From positions 1,798,001 to 1,862,000 of the forward strand of contig OZ246956.1 of assembly GCA_965232105.1 (NCBI GenBank): a stretch of 64,000 nucleotides of DNA, given 5' to 3'. Source of the stretch: Multivorans sp965232105. Lineage in GTDB: Bacteria > Acidobacteriota > Thermoanaerobaculia > Multivoradales > Multivoraceae. How positions within the stretch are numbered: the first letter of the stretch is position 1; each line of letters opens with the position of its first letter. The notes beneath the pieces are model-generated. The model worked only from the letters and a program-made list of their open reading frames with translations. It searched no databases and was not told where the DNA came from. This document shows, in pieces, positions 53,280-63,558 of the stretch. Both the position numbers and the translations under genes were made by a program.

Positions 53280-54044
53280 ATGTCCGGTCACAGCAAGTGG
53301 AGCACGATCAAGCACAAGAAGGCTGCGCAGGACGCCAAACGCAGCAAGGTCTTCACACGCATCCTCAAGGAGGTTGTCGTAGCGGCCCGGCTCGGTGGCG
53401 GCGATCCGGCGGGCAATCCCAGGCTGCGCCACGCGCTGTCGGAGGCGAAGGCCCACAACGTGCCGGGGGACAACATCGACCGGGCGATCAAGAAGGGCAC
53501 CGGGGAACTCGAGGGCGTGTCCTACGAGGAGGTCACCTACGAGGGCTACGGCCCCGGCGGGGTCGCGGTCCTGGTCGAGACGCTGACGGACAACCGGAAC
53601 CGGACCGTGTCCGAGGTGCGGCATTTGTTCACCAAGCACGGCGGAAACCTCGGCGAGAACGGCTGCGTCGCCTGGATGTTCCACCGGCGGGGCTTCTTCG
53701 CTTTCGACCGTGAAGCGATGGAGGAGTCCGGGATCGACGAGGAGGCGTTGGTCGAGCTGGCGCTGGAACTCGAAGCCGAGGATTTTTCGGTCGAGAAGGA
53801 CTCCTACAACGTCTACACATCGGTCGAGGCCTTTCACGCAACGAAGGACGAGGTCGAAGCGCGCGGCCTCGTGACTGGTGTCGCCCAGTTGACGATGGAG
53901 CCCCAGAACCTGGTCCGGGTCGATGAAGCGGTGGCGGGTCAACTCGTTCGGCTGATCGATGCGCTGGAGGACCAGGACGACGCGCAGCACGTCTGGGCCA
54001 ACTTCGACCTGGACGACGAGTTGCTGGAGCGGCTGGCTTCTTGA
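53280..54044 (+). CDS. yebC: YebC/PmpR family transcriptional regulator
   Basis: Conserved DNA-binding (or translational) regulator of 254 residues: MSGHSKWSTIKHKKAAQDAK, NVPGDNIDRAIKKGTG, EVTYEGYGPGGVAVLVE, NGCVAWMFHRRGFF. Placed before ruvC, a common arrangement in bacteria. Confidence 0.97.
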   Translation: MSGHSKWSTIKHKKAAQDAKRSKVFTRILKEVVVAARLGGGDPAGNPRLRHALSEAKAHNVPGDNIDRAIKKGTGELEGVSYEEVTYEGYGPGGVAVLVETLTDNRNRTVSEVRHLFTKHGGNLGENGCVAWMFHRRGFFAFDREAMEESGIDEEALVELALELEAEDFSVEKDSYNVYTSVEAFHATKDEVEARGLVTGVAQLTMEPQNLVRVDEAVAGQLVRLIDALEDQDDAQHVWANFDLDDELLERLAS

Positions 54045-54118
54045 TGGCCGCGGCGCAGCCGTGATCGTCGCGCCGCATCCTGCTCGCCGCACCCAGCCGT
54101 GAGCGGCGCAGCGCAGCC

Positions 54119-54625
54119 GTGATCGTCCTCGGTCTGGATCCCGGCAGCCGGTACACCGGCTACGGCGTGGTGGAACAGGAAGGGTCACGGCTGAGGGAGT
54201 TGGACTCGGGTCGCATCTCCTTGGTGTCCGAACCGGATATGGCGGCGCGGATGGCTCGTCTGGCCGAGGGCGTTGAGCAAGCCCTCGACCGCTGGCAGCC
54301 CGCCGGCGCCGCCCTGGAGACCCTGTTTCACGGCCGCAACAGCCGCTCGCTGATCGCGCTCGCCCAGGCGCGGGGCGTCATCCTTTCGGTGCTGGGTCGC
54401 CGCGATTTGAAGGTGGAGGAAGTTTCGCCCGCGGAAGTCAAGAAGGCGGTGTGCGGCAACGGCCGGGCCGACAAGACCCAGGTGGCGCGCATGGTCGACG
54501 TGTTGTTGGGTGCCGGAGCGGGCCGGCGCAGCGCGGACGCGTCGGATGCGCTGGCCGTGGCGATCTACTACGTGCAGCAGCGTCCGCTGCGGAGGGTCGT
54601 GGAGGCGGCCCGGAGTGCGCGTTGA
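54119..54625 (+). CDS. ruvC: Holliday junction resolvase RuvC
   Basis: Cuts Holliday junctions in recombination repair. 168 residues: MIVLGLDPGSRYTGYGVV carries the first catalytic Asp, then ALETLFHGRNSRSLIALAQA (Glu), VEEVSPAEVKKAVCGNGRAD, and ADASDALAVAIYY (Asp pair). GTG 54119. The segment before it repeats GCGCAGCCGTGATCGTC twice (about 54054 and 54113). Confidence 0.97.
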   Translation: MIVLGLDPGSRYTGYGVVEQEGSRLRELDSGRISLVSEPDMAARMARLAEGVEQALDRWQPAGAALETLFHGRNSRSLIALAQARGVILSVLGRRDLKVEEVSPAEVKKAVCGNGRADKTQVARMVDVLLGAGAGRRSADASDALAVAIYYVQQRPLRRVVEAARSAR

Positions 54626-54642
54626 ACCGGGTCGAATCCACG

Positions 54643-54671
54643 GTTCCAATGCGGTAGCCGTGTGCTATATT
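54643..54671 (+). promoter_or_regulatory. Possible promoter of the ExbB operon
   Basis: TATATT at 54666-54671 with GTTCCA at 54643-54648, spacing 17. The -35 box is weak (3 of 6). A leader of about 150 bases would precede exbB. No other candidate in this gap is better; AGGAGGT (54810-54817) is the ribosome binding site. Confidence 0.35.
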
Positions 54672-54822
54672 GCTCCACCGTTCCAAGGTGAGCCAGGCAC
54701 CCCTCTCGGATTAGAGACCATGTGTAGGGGTCACCGTCCGTCCAGAATCGCGTCCGCCGATGGCGGGCGGTTCAACTCGGCCCGTTCCTGACGGGCACAC
54801 AGGTTTTTGAGGAGGTAGCTAG

Positions 54823-55485
54823 GTGAACATTGGTGGCACGTTCTGGAAGTTGATGAACGAGGGCGGACCCGTCATGTGGCCACTGCTCGCATTCTCCGCC
54901 ATCGCTCTCGCGGTGGTGATCGAGCGGTTGTACGCGCTGTGGCGCGCCCGGATCAACGTTCACGAGTTCCTCCCCAAGGTGAGGAAGGCGCTGGTGGTCA
55001 ACCGGTCGATCCGTGACGCGGTGAAGGTCTGCGAGGAGTACCGGGGTCCGGTCGCCTCGATCCTCAAGGCCGGGCTGATGAAGTACGGCCAGCCCAAGGA
55101 AGACATCGAGAAGACGATCGAGAACGCGGCCCTGTTCGAGATGGGGCGCCTGGAGCGCGGTCTTGCCGTTCTGGCGACGACCGCCAACGTCGCTCCGCTG
55201 CTGGGCTTCTTCGGCACGGTGACCGGCATGATGGCCGGTTTCGACGCCCTCGCGGCGCAGGGCCTCTCCAACCCGGGCGCGGTCGCCACGGGTATCAAGG
55301 AGGCTCTGACGACGACGGCCGGCGGTCTCGCGGTCGCCATTCCCACGCAGCTCGCGTACAACTACTTCATGAGCCGGATCAACAAGTTCGTGCGCGACAT
55401 CGAGACCGCCGCGAACATGCTGCTCGAGACGTTCGGTGAGATGGAGCGCAGCGGTGTTTCGCCTGAGAGCGGCGAAGGCAACTAG
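54823..55485 (+). CDS. exbB: ExbB/TolQ-type proton channel subunit
   Basis: Inner-membrane energy-transducing protein that uses the proton gradient with ExbD to drive TonB. 220 residues with three TM helices: GPVMWPLLAFSAIALAVVIE near the start; APLLGFFGTVTGMMAGF and TTTAGGLAVAIPTQLAYNYF toward the end, the family's core motifs. GTG 54823 follows AGGAGGT. First gene of the operon. Confidence 0.95.
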   Translation: MNIGGTFWKLMNEGGPVMWPLLAFSAIALAVVIERLYALWRARINVHEFLPKVRKALVVNRSIRDAVKVCEEYRGPVASILKAGLMKYGQPKEDIEKTIENAALFEMGRLERGLAVLATTANVAPLLGFFGTVTGMMAGFDALAAQGLSNPGAVATGIKEALTTTAGGLAVAIPTQLAYNYFMSRINKFVRDIETAANMLLETFGEMERSGVSPESGEGN

Positions 55486-55518
55486 GGTCTCTTCAGGTCC
55501 CAAGGCGAGGACAGCGAC

Positions 55519-55947
55519 ATGAAGCTCAAGGCATCCATCGAGCACAAGCCGAACATCCCGACGGCCTCGATGGCCGATATCGCCTTCCTGCTGATCATCT
55601 TCTTCATGCTGACGATCACCTTCGAGGTCGACAAGACCCAGGTGCAGTTGCCGAAGACGACTCTCAGGTACGAGATCCCGAAGAAGGCTGCCTACGTGTC
55701 GATCGATCCGAACGGGCGCATCCGCGTATCCGACGGCAACTCGCAGAGTTCCCTGGTCAGTGCGGCCGACGAGGTGCTCTCGATGGCCGCCACCGTGATC
55801 GCGACTGATCCGCAGAAGACCTTCGTGGTCAAGTCGGACGGCGACGTGCCGTGGGAGAAGGTCGACGAGGTCCTGGATGCGCTCAAGCGGGCCAAGGTGC
55901 GCGATCTGCGCCTTCTGTCCGATCAGCGAACGGTCGACGACCTCTAG
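55519..55947 (+). CDS. exbD: ExbD/TolR-type protein 1
   Basis: Proton-channel partner of 142 residues: a single TM helix IPTASMADIAFLLIIFFMLT with the essential membrane Asp (MADIAF) and a periplasmic domain (AADEVLSMAATVIATDPQKT). Follows exbB by 33 bases. Confidence 0.94.
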   Translation: MKLKASIEHKPNIPTASMADIAFLLIIFFMLTITFEVDKTQVQLPKTTLRYEIPKKAAYVSIDPNGRIRVSDGNSQSSLVSAADEVLSMAATVIATDPQKTFVVKSDGDVPWEKVDEVLDALKRAKVRDLRLLSDQRTVDDL

Positions 55948-55998
55948 AGGGCTTGTGGGGGCTATGCTGGAACTTGACGATTCGGATGGAGGCTCAAG

Positions 55999-56436
55999 AT
56001 GAGGATTGAACGTGACCGCCCGGACGACGAGATTCCGACCTCGTCGATGGCCGATATCGCCTTCCTGCTGATCGTGTTCTTCATGGTGACGACCACCTTC
56101 ACGGCCACTCGCGGGCTCGACTTCGCGCTGCCGGAGGACGACGACAACCCGCCGGTCATCGAGAAGGAAGAGTCGGTGCTGATCGAGATCTTCCCGGGAG
56201 GGAATCTGGTCGTGGACCAGAATCCGATGGAGCTCGGCGAGATCATCGAGTACCTGAAGCCGAAGCTGGAGCGGAATCCGAAGAAGCCGGTGATCATCCG
56301 GCCGGATATCGCGACGGAGTACAGGTACATGGTCGAGGTCTACGACGAGTTACGGCAGGGCGAAGAGCACGGACTGTCGGAACCGATCAACATTTCCGTG
56401 CCGACTCAGCGCGAAATCCAGAGTTTCTGGTACTAA
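55999..56436 (+). CDS. exbD: ExbD/TolR-type protein 2
   Basis: Second ExbD, 145 residues, with the same SMADIAFLLIVFFMVTTTF helix and Asp but a different periplasmic part (VLIEIFPGGNLVVDQNPMEL). Two ExbD paralogues with one ExbB is common in Bacteroidota, Acidobacteriota and Myxococcota. Confidence 0.94.
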   Translation: MRIERDRPDDEIPTSSMADIAFLLIVFFMVTTTFTATRGLDFALPEDDDNPPVIEKEESVLIEIFPGGNLVVDQNPMELGEIIEYLKPKLERNPKKPVIIRPDIATEYRYMVEVYDELRQGEEHGLSEPINISVPTQREIQSFWY

Positions 56437-56520
56437 GTTTCCGGAATAGGACCGACCCCGAACCGGATTGCAGTTAACAGCGGAAACCACACGTCGAACA
56501 GACAACGAAGAGGTACCCCG

Positions 56521-57270
56521 ATGAGTGACGAGAACCTCGAAGCGGCTGAATCCCCGGCCGAAGAGCCACAAGCGGAAGAAGTCCAGGCGGATGCGCTGAC
56601 GTCAGCGGAGCAGGGCCTCCTGACGTACGTGGAGGAAACCCGGGAGGACAACAAGACCTTCCGCTACTCGTTCGGGCTCGCCGTGCTGTTTCACGCGGTC
56701 CTGCTGATCGTCAAGCTGCCTGATCTGTACGGCGAAGTCGTGGCGCCGCCGCCGAAGCCCAAGGTCTTCGTGGTCCAGCAGGTGCGCTTCAAGCCGCCAC
56801 CGCCGGAAGTCGAGCAGCAGATTCCGAAGCCCAAGTCGAAGAAGGTGCCGATCCCCGATCCGACGCCCGATGAGCCGGAACCGATCCGCATCGACGAGCC
56901 CGAGGAGATCGACATTCCCGAGGTCGACGACCTGGACCTGTTCGACCTTCCCGAGGCGCCGCCTCCGCCGGAGCCGACCGGACCGATCTACGTCACCGGC
57001 GATGTGACGAAGCCCGAGAAGATCAACGAGGTCAAGCCGCAGTACACCGAGATCGCGCGCAAGGCGCGGATCCAGGGTGTCGTCATTCTTCAGGCGACGA
57101 TCGACAAGAACGGCGACATCACGGACGTGAAGGTGCTGAAGGGCCTGCACATGGGCCTCAGCGAGGCCGCCGTGACGGCGGTCAAGCAGTGGAAGTTCAA
57201 GCCGGCGACGCTCAACGGCAAGCCGGTAGCCGTCTACTACAACTTGACAGTCAACTTCCAGCTCCAGTAG
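56521..57270 (+). CDS. TonB-like protein 1
   Basis: 249 residues: N-terminal cytoplasmic part of about 60 residues with a glutamate-rich stretch, one TM segment (GLAVLFHAVLLIVKLPDLYG), a Pro/Lys-rich periplasmic linker (KPKSKKVPIPDPTPDEPEPI) and a C-terminal TonB domain (QYTEIARKARIQGVVILQAT, GLSEAAVTAVKQWKFKPATL). It transmits ExbBD energy to outer-membrane receptors. The unusually long cytoplasmic N-terminus and the TM not at the start are noteworthy. Very similar to the protein at 58.7 kb. Confidence 0.9.
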   Translation: MSDENLEAAESPAEEPQAEEVQADALTSAEQGLLTYVEETREDNKTFRYSFGLAVLFHAVLLIVKLPDLYGEVVAPPPKPKVFVVQQVRFKPPPPEVEQQIPKPKSKKVPIPDPTPDEPEPIRIDEPEEIDIPEVDDLDLFDLPEAPPPPEPTGPIYVTGDVTKPEKINEVKPQYTEIARKARIQGVVILQATIDKNGDITDVKVLKGLHMGLSEAAVTAVKQWKFKPATLNGKPVAVYYNLTVNFQLQ

Positions 57271-57289
57271 CGGGGTATTGGGGAGTTCA

Positions 57290-57319
57290 GGCCGGTGAGG
57301 CGCTTGCGCCGAGCCGGCC
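57290..57319. terminator. Hairpin after the first tonB gene
   Basis: GGCCGG (57290-57295) with CCGGCC (57314-57319), and an inner GGCGC/GCGCC stem. No T-run. Possibly attenuates transcription into the TPR gene. Confidence 0.35.
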
Positions 57320-57406
57320 GTCGTCATCAAACGAACCAGACGTGACCGTCCACTTCCGATTCCAGCAGCCGGGAGTATCTGGCGCCCTATGAAGGAGGCC
57401 CGACAG

Positions 57407-58588
57407 ATGACCAACCGCCGATCTGTTCTAACCCTGGCAACGGCCCTTTTGGTGCTCGGCGCGTCAGTCGCATCCGCGGGATGGGACGAGGGCGTCGCCG
57501 CGTTCACGGCCGGCAACTACGCCCAGGCGATCGCCGAGTTCCAGCAGTTCGTCGAGGAACGCACCGAGGAGGAGGCCCTGCAGAAGGGGTATCAGATGCT
57601 GGCCCAGTCCCTGCTCCGGGGAGGCAAGGCCAGGGAGTCGATAGCTGCGTTCCAGAAGCACCTCGAGTTGAAGCCCGGCGACCTTGGAAGCCAGATCGGA
57701 TTGGGGCAGGCCTACTTTCAGAGCGGCATGCCCCGGGAATGCGTGGCGACACTGAACAGGCTGAACGTCGGCGGCCTGCCGGAGCCCCACCAGATCCTGG
57801 TGTACCAGATGCGCAGCGCGAGTCAGGCGAGACTTGGGAACACTCGTGGCGCGGCTGCAGACCTGGGCAAGGTTGCGGACCTAAAGTCGGGCGACGCGAA
57901 GACGCGTTTCGAGTACGGCAGGCTGCTGCAGAGCGACGCCCAGCTAGATGCCGCGCTCACCGCTTACGAGCGGGCGATCTCGATGGACGGCAGCCAGGCA
58001 GAGTGGAAGCAGACGCTGGTCAACGCCCTGAAGATCAAGGGTCGGACCACACAGGGCTCGGCCAAGACCGGCATCTACGCGAAGGCTCAGAATGTCGCTC
58101 GAAGCCTCGTGGCGAGCAGTCCCTCCTTCGACAACCTGCTCCTTCTGGGCGAGGTCCAGTTGGGCGGCAAGAGCTACGACCCGGCGGCTTCCACGTTCCA
58201 GCAGGCCATCTCGAAGAAGGCGAACGATTGGCACGCGCACTTCTACCTCGGGCAGGCCTATGGCTCGCTCGAGCGTTACAACGAGGCCGAAGGACCGCTG
58301 AACACTGCTCTCCCCCTGGCTCCCGGTGAGACCGAGAGAAAGCAGATCCTGGACTATCTCGGCTTCGTGCTCTCGAAGCAGAACAAGTACGACCTAGCGA
58401 TCTCGGCGTACGAAAGGGCCGGTAACTCGGCTGGCGCCGCGCGGGTGCGCGAAAACAAGCAGATCGAGCAGGAGAACCTGGAAGCCGACGAGCACAACAA
58501 GAACATCGAAGAGTTGGAGCGCACGCGCGAGGAACTCCGCCGGCAACTGGAGGAACTCCCGGGGGGGACCGAACCGCCGCGCCGCTGA
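57407..58588 (+). CDS. TPR-repeat exported protein of the TonB cluster
   Basis: 393 residues with signal peptide (RRSVLTLATALLVLGASVAS) and nine or so TPR-like repeats (AAFTAGNYAQAIAEFQQFVE, HFYLGQAYGSLERYNEAEG). It ends in a coiled coil (NIEELERTREELRRQLEELP). ATG 57407 is selected because AAGGAGG lies 10 bases upstream, over an in-frame ATG at 57389. Likely a periplasmic scaffold for TonB or its receptors. Confidence 0.85.
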   Translation: MTNRRSVLTLATALLVLGASVASAGWDEGVAAFTAGNYAQAIAEFQQFVEERTEEEALQKGYQMLAQSLLRGGKARESIAAFQKHLELKPGDLGSQIGLGQAYFQSGMPRECVATLNRLNVGGLPEPHQILVYQMRSASQARLGNTRGAAADLGKVADLKSGDAKTRFEYGRLLQSDAQLDAALTAYERAISMDGSQAEWKQTLVNALKIKGRTTQGSAKTGIYAKAQNVARSLVASSPSFDNLLLLGEVQLGGKSYDPAASTFQQAISKKANDWHAHFYLGQAYGSLERYNEAEGPLNTALPLAPGETERKQILDYLGFVLSKQNKYDLAISAYERAGNSAGAARVRENKQIEQENLEADEHNKNIEELERTREELRRQLEELPGGTEPPRR

Positions 58589-58717
58589 ACCGCGCCGCTA
58601 GCGGCGAAGTTCCCAGGAAGCCGGTGAGGGTCGCGTACCGCGCGGAATAGGGGCACTCGACGGCAGGTTGGAAGGGGACAACACCCCGATACACGACCTG
58701 CCTGAGGGGGAGCCCGG

Positions 58718-59458
58718 ATGAGCAAGACGAGCCTCGATGCGGCTGGAGTTCCGGCCGGAGAGACCGCACCCGATCCAGTGCCCACCATGTCAGCGGGGAA
58801 TGGCCTGCTGGCCTACGCGCGGGAGACGCGGGGGGACAGCAGGACCTTCCGCTACTCGCTGGGGCTGGCCCTGCTCTTTCACGCGGTTCTCCTGGTCGTC
58901 AAGCTGCCCGACCTGTACGGCAGGGAACAGGCGCCGCCACCCGAGCCGGAGAAGTTGTTCGTGGTGCAGCAGGTGCGTTTCAAGCCGCCGCCTCCCACAG
59001 AGGAGATTCCGATCCCGAAGCCGAAGTCGAAGAAGGTGCCGATTCCCGATCCGACGCCGGATGGTCTGGAGCCGATTCGCGTCGAGGAGCCGGAGATCTT
59101 CATGCCCGAGGTCGACGACCTGAACTGGAACGTCGAGCCGCCGGCGCCGCCTCCCACTGAGGTGTCCGGGCCGATCGAGGTGACCCGTGACGTCATCGAG
59201 CCAAGAAAGACCCTCCACGTCAAGCCCCAGTACACCGAGATCGCGCGCAAGGCGCGAATTCAGGGTCGGGTAGTCCTGCGGGCGACGATCAACCAGGAAG
59301 GTGACATCACCGATGTCGAGGTGCTGAGGGGCTTGCCGATGGGCCTCGCCGAGGCCGCCGTGGCCGCGGTCAGGCAGTGGAAGTTCAAACCGGCGACATT
59401 GAACGGCAGGCCGGTCGCTGTCTACTTCAACCTGACGGTTACCTTCCAGCTTCAGTAG
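58718..59458 (+). CDS. TonB-like protein 2
   Basis: 246 residues, close paralogue of the TonB-like protein at 56.5 kb: same TM (GLALLFHAVLLVVKLPDLYG), KPKSKKVPIPDPTPDGLEPI and C-terminal domain (GLAEAAVAAVRQWKFKPATL). The duplication is separated by the TPR gene. Two TonB versions may serve different receptor sets. Confidence 0.9.
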   Translation: MSKTSLDAAGVPAGETAPDPVPTMSAGNGLLAYARETRGDSRTFRYSLGLALLFHAVLLVVKLPDLYGREQAPPPEPEKLFVVQQVRFKPPPPTEEIPIPKPKSKKVPIPDPTPDGLEPIRVEEPEIFMPEVDDLNWNVEPPAPPPTEVSGPIEVTRDVIEPRKTLHVKPQYTEIARKARIQGRVVLRATINQEGDITDVEVLRGLPMGLAEAAVAAVRQWKFKPATLNGRPVAVYFNLTVTFQLQ

Positions 59459-59463
59459 GGGTG

Positions 59464-59493
59464 CGGGCCGGGAGGCCAGGAAGCCTGGGCCCG
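59464..59493. terminator. Hairpin between convergent TonB-like and gatB genes
   Basis: CGGGCC..GGCCCG with an inner GGCCAGG/CCTGGCC-like pairing in a 46-base gap. A candidate bidirectional terminator without a T-run. Confidence 0.4.
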
Positions 59494-59504
59494 TGCTTTC
59501 GGCC

Positions 59505-61040
<1,536 letters not shown>

Positions 61041-61079
61041 GTCCGTCACGATGGCCGCGGCATCCTACAGCAGCTACCG

Positions 61080-61835
61080 GTGGTGAAGCCCCCATCGGTC
61101 GCGGCGTCCATCGTCCACTGCCGCGGAGCAGTCCGGGCTGCCTTTCTGGGCGCGCTGCCGGGCGCTGAGGGGCTTGGACCGAAGGATGCCTTTCGGCTCC
61201 TGGCGCGTGATGTGAAGGTGGCCGAGAGGGCTTCGCCCGCCTGGTTGAAGCAGCGGCACAGCGCGGAGGCGCTGCGGGTGGAGGAACCGGGCTTCAGGGG
61301 AGAGGGCGACGCCCTGGTGGTTTCTCGCCCCGGCGTCGCGGCGACCGTCTTCGTTGCCGACTGCGTGCCGGTGCTCATTGCCGCGGGTGAGAGCGTGGCG
61401 GCGGTCCACGCCGGCTGGCGGGGGCTGGCGGGGGGCGTTCTCACTTCGGCGATGCGGGCGATGAAGCGCGCCGGTGGCGCCGATCCGGCGATGGCCGAGG
61501 CCTGGATCGGTCCGGCGATTGGGCCGTGCTGCTATGAAGTTGGCGAAGATGTCGCAAGGGAGGTGGAAGCAGCGAGCGACGCCGAAGTCGTCATCCGCCG
61601 GCCAGGCCGCAAACCGCACCTCGATCTGGTCCTGGCGGCTTCGAAGCAGCTTGCCGCATTGGGCGTGGACCGCGCCTCGAGCAGCGGTCGCTGCGTTCGT
61701 TGCGATCCGGAGTGGTGGAGCTACCGGCGCGACGGCGCGGGTGCGGGCCGGAACTACGCGTTTATCTGGCGTACGGATGACATCCGGGACACGAATGGTG
61801 CGCCGACGCACCGCGGCGGCCGATCAGTTCCGTGA
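61080..61835 (+). CDS. pgeF: Laccase-domain purine nucleoside phosphorylase/oxidase PgeF
   Basis: YfiH/multi-copper-oxidase-like (laccase) domain protein of about 251 residues, now linked to purine nucleoside metabolism and peptidoglycan editing. Conserved motifs: RHSAEAL (metal His), VFVADCVPVLIAAGESVAAV (Cys), VHAGWRGLAGGVL and IGPAIGPCCYEVGEDV (metal His/Cys), LDLVLAASKQLAALGV, DPEWWSYRRDGAGAGR. GTG at 61080 or 61083; divergent from gatB with a 40-base region. Ends 12 bases inside the next convergent gene. Confidence 0.92.
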   Translation: MVKPPSVAASIVHCRGAVRAAFLGALPGAEGLGPKDAFRLLARDVKVAERASPAWLKQRHSAEALRVEEPGFRGEGDALVVSRPGVAATVFVADCVPVLIAAGESVAAVHAGWRGLAGGVLTSAMRAMKRAGGADPAMAEAWIGPAIGPCCYEVGEDVAREVEAASDAEVVIRRPGRKPHLDLVLAASKQLAALGVDRASSSGRCVRCDPEWWSYRRDGAGAGRNYAFIWRTDDIRDTNGAPTHRGGRSVP

Positions 61836-62153
61836 GTCCCCGTCGGAGGCCGCCCGGCGTGAACTGCGGCTGTGAGTCCTGCGAGTGGGGTCGATGCCCA
61901 GCGACCGCAGAAAGGCCAGGTCGCGTCCGTTGATGCGAAACGTCGGTGGCGGCAGCGGCCGCCTGGTCGAGGAGGTCTCGTCGACCCCGCCGTCATCGTC
62001 GTCCTCGCTCTTCTTGCAGTCGAGGAAGAGGTTCAGCGTGTAGCCTTCGCGCCGGATCGACTCGAGCCGATCGTGGACCTCGGGCGACTCGGCCATTGCC
62101 TCGCAGAGGGACCGCGTAAGTTCTTCGAGTAGTTGCTTGAGCCGGGGTTCCAT
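61824..62153 (-). CDS. Small conserved-looking protein, unknown function
   Basis: A 109-residue cytoplasmic protein with a helical N-terminal half (LLEELTRSLCEAMAESPEVH, DRLESIRREGYTLNLFLDCK), and an acidic DDDDGG linker followed by a C-terminal FRINGRDLAFLRSLGIDPTR. No family was identified with confidence; similar short proteins occur in deltaproteobacteria and Acidobacteriota. The ATG at 62153 overlaps, in CCATGG, the ATG of the divergent kinase gene. Confidence 0.65.
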   Translation of the reverse strand: MEPRLKQLLEELTRSLCEAMAESPEVHDRLESIRREGYTLNLFLDCKKSEDDDDGGVDETSSTRRPLPPPTFRINGRDLAFLRSLGIDPTRRTHSRSSRRAASDGDSRN

Positions 62154-63207
62154 GGGCCGACGACCATTATCCCAGACCGCAGCCGATCGTGACACCACGG
62201 GTTCGCGACGGGACGATGCGGCCGCCTGGCGGCCCGTACGCGACGCGCTTGCCGGGGCGGGCTGGGCGCCGGTCTCGTTCGAGCCGCTTGCCGGCGACGT
62301 CTCCGTCCGGCGCTACGCCAGGCTGCGTCTTGCCTCGGGCGAGCGGCGGATCGTCTGCTCCTATCCCGACGGGATGAAGGATGTGGCGGCACGGTTTGTC
62401 GCCTCTACCGACCTGCTGGCATCGGTCGCGGTGCCGACACCGAGGCTGGATGACTACTCGCTCGAACCTCCGGTCTGGGTTCTCCAGGAGGACCTGGGCC
62501 CGCGCACCCTGTACGAGAGGTGGATCGAAGGCGGCAGTGGCGCCGATGTGGACCTGAGCCGTCGACTGGCGGAGGCCAGGGAACTCATCGGGCGGATACA
62601 GCGACTGCCGCTTGACGCGGTTCGGGCCCTGGGCTCGCCGCCGCTCGACGGCGACCTGTTGAAGTTCGAACTCGACCAGACATGGGAGCGTTTCCTGGAA
62701 CCGCGGGGGCTGGTTGCGGACCCGGGGTTGGCGAAACAGGTTCGGTCTGTGTGCTCCGCCCTCTGCGAGCGGCTCGATTCGGCGGCGAGGGTCCCGTGTC
62801 ACCGCGACTTCATGGCCCGGAACCTGATGCTGCGCGGCCCGGCTGCGGAGGGCGGCCCCGAGGAGCTGGTCGTGATCGACCACCAGGATCTGCGGCTGGG
62901 CCCGCCGAGCTATGACCTCGCCTCGCTCTTGAATGACACCTTGACGCTATCGGCCCGAGAACGGCGCCGGCAGTTGCCTGCCGCGTATGTGGACTCTGAC
63001 CGCATGTCGCAGTACGTTGCGGCGACGGCCCAGCGCACACTGAAGATCGTGGGAACCTTCGCGTACTTCGCCACGGTCGGCAGCGACCGCTATCTGCGGT
63101 TGATCCCGCCGGCGCTGCGCAGGTTCCTGGATGCCCTCGAGGCTCTTCCCGAGGGTCGCGAGCTGGCTCCCCGGTTGCGCGAGGTGTGGGCCCCGGTCAG
63201 CACGTAG
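62152..63207 (+). CDS. Phosphotransferase family protein (AmgK-like sugar kinase)
   Basis: Aminoglycoside-phosphotransferase-fold kinase of about 351 residues, like AmgK (anomeric N-acetylmuramate/N-acetylglucosamine kinase). Seen: GDVSVRRYARLRL (N-lobe), RRIVCSYPDG, WVLQEDLGPRTLYERW, the catalytic loop PCHRDFMARNLMLR (HxDxxxxN) and DLRLGPPSYDLASL with VIDHQD (metal Asp). Role in cell-wall sugar recycling is inferred. ATG 62152 is the best start; a TTG at 62137 is possible. Confidence 0.85.
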   Translation: MGRRPLSQTAADRDTTGSRRDDAAAWRPVRDALAGAGWAPVSFEPLAGDVSVRRYARLRLASGERRIVCSYPDGMKDVAARFVASTDLLASVAVPTPRLDDYSLEPPVWVLQEDLGPRTLYERWIEGGSGADVDLSRRLAEARELIGRIQRLPLDAVRALGSPPLDGDLLKFELDQTWERFLEPRGLVADPGLAKQVRSVCSALCERLDSAARVPCHRDFMARNLMLRGPAAEGGPEELVVIDHQDLRLGPPSYDLASLLNDTLTLSARERRRQLPAAYVDSDRMSQYVAATAQRTLKIVGTFAYFATVGSDRYLRLIPPALRRFLDALEALPEGRELAPRLREVWAPVST

Positions 63208-63272
63208 TGGCGTTCCGCCGCGCGGACACCTCCGCTGCTAGTATCCGAGGCCGACTTCGAGAGGAGAACGCC

Positions 63273-63443
63273 ATGCCCTCCCTTGGCATCCAAGAGCTAC
63301 TCGTCATCTTCGTCATCCTGCTGGTCATCTTCGGTGGCAGCAAGCTGCCCCTCCTGGGCCGCGGCATGGGCGAGGGCATCCGCAACTTCAAGCGGGGCCT
63401 GCGCGGCGACGACTCCTCCGAACTGGAGGAGAAGAAGTCCTAG
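63273..63443 (+). CDS. tatA: Sec-independent translocase protein TatA
   Basis: 56-residue TatA/E: hydrophobic helix MPSLGIQELLVIFVILLVIF, FGGSKLPLLGRGMGEGIRNF (the family FG-hinge) and an acidic tail. Pore-forming component of the twin-arginine translocase, which would export the Tat-dependent oxidoreductase at 8 kb. RBS GAGGAGA at 63261-63267. Confidence 0.95.
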   Translation: MPSLGIQELLVIFVILLVIFGGSKLPLLGRGMGEGIRNFKRGLRGDDSSELEEKKS

Positions 63444-63558
63444 GCGCGGCAGAAGGTCAGAACCCGTGTGGCGCGGGGACGCGCCACACGCGAACCAGTT
63501 CGTGCGCCCGTCAGCGGGCGCACGAATGGCAGACCGGCGCACCCAGTTTCTGCCGCGC
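63444..63558. repeat. Dispersed palindromic repeat, copy 3
   Basis: Between convergent tatA and the lytic transglycosylase. GTGTGGCGCGG..CGCGCCACAC (63469-63489), GTGCGCCCG..CGGGCGCAC (63501-63522), tail CCGGCGCACCCAG (63533-63545), same order as copies 1 and 2. Confidence 0.82.

Noticed and set aside
54626..54660. GGGTCGAATCC similar to a tRNA T-loop
   Set aside because: Directly after the ruvC stop; no acceptor stem, D-arm or anticodon arm fits around it.
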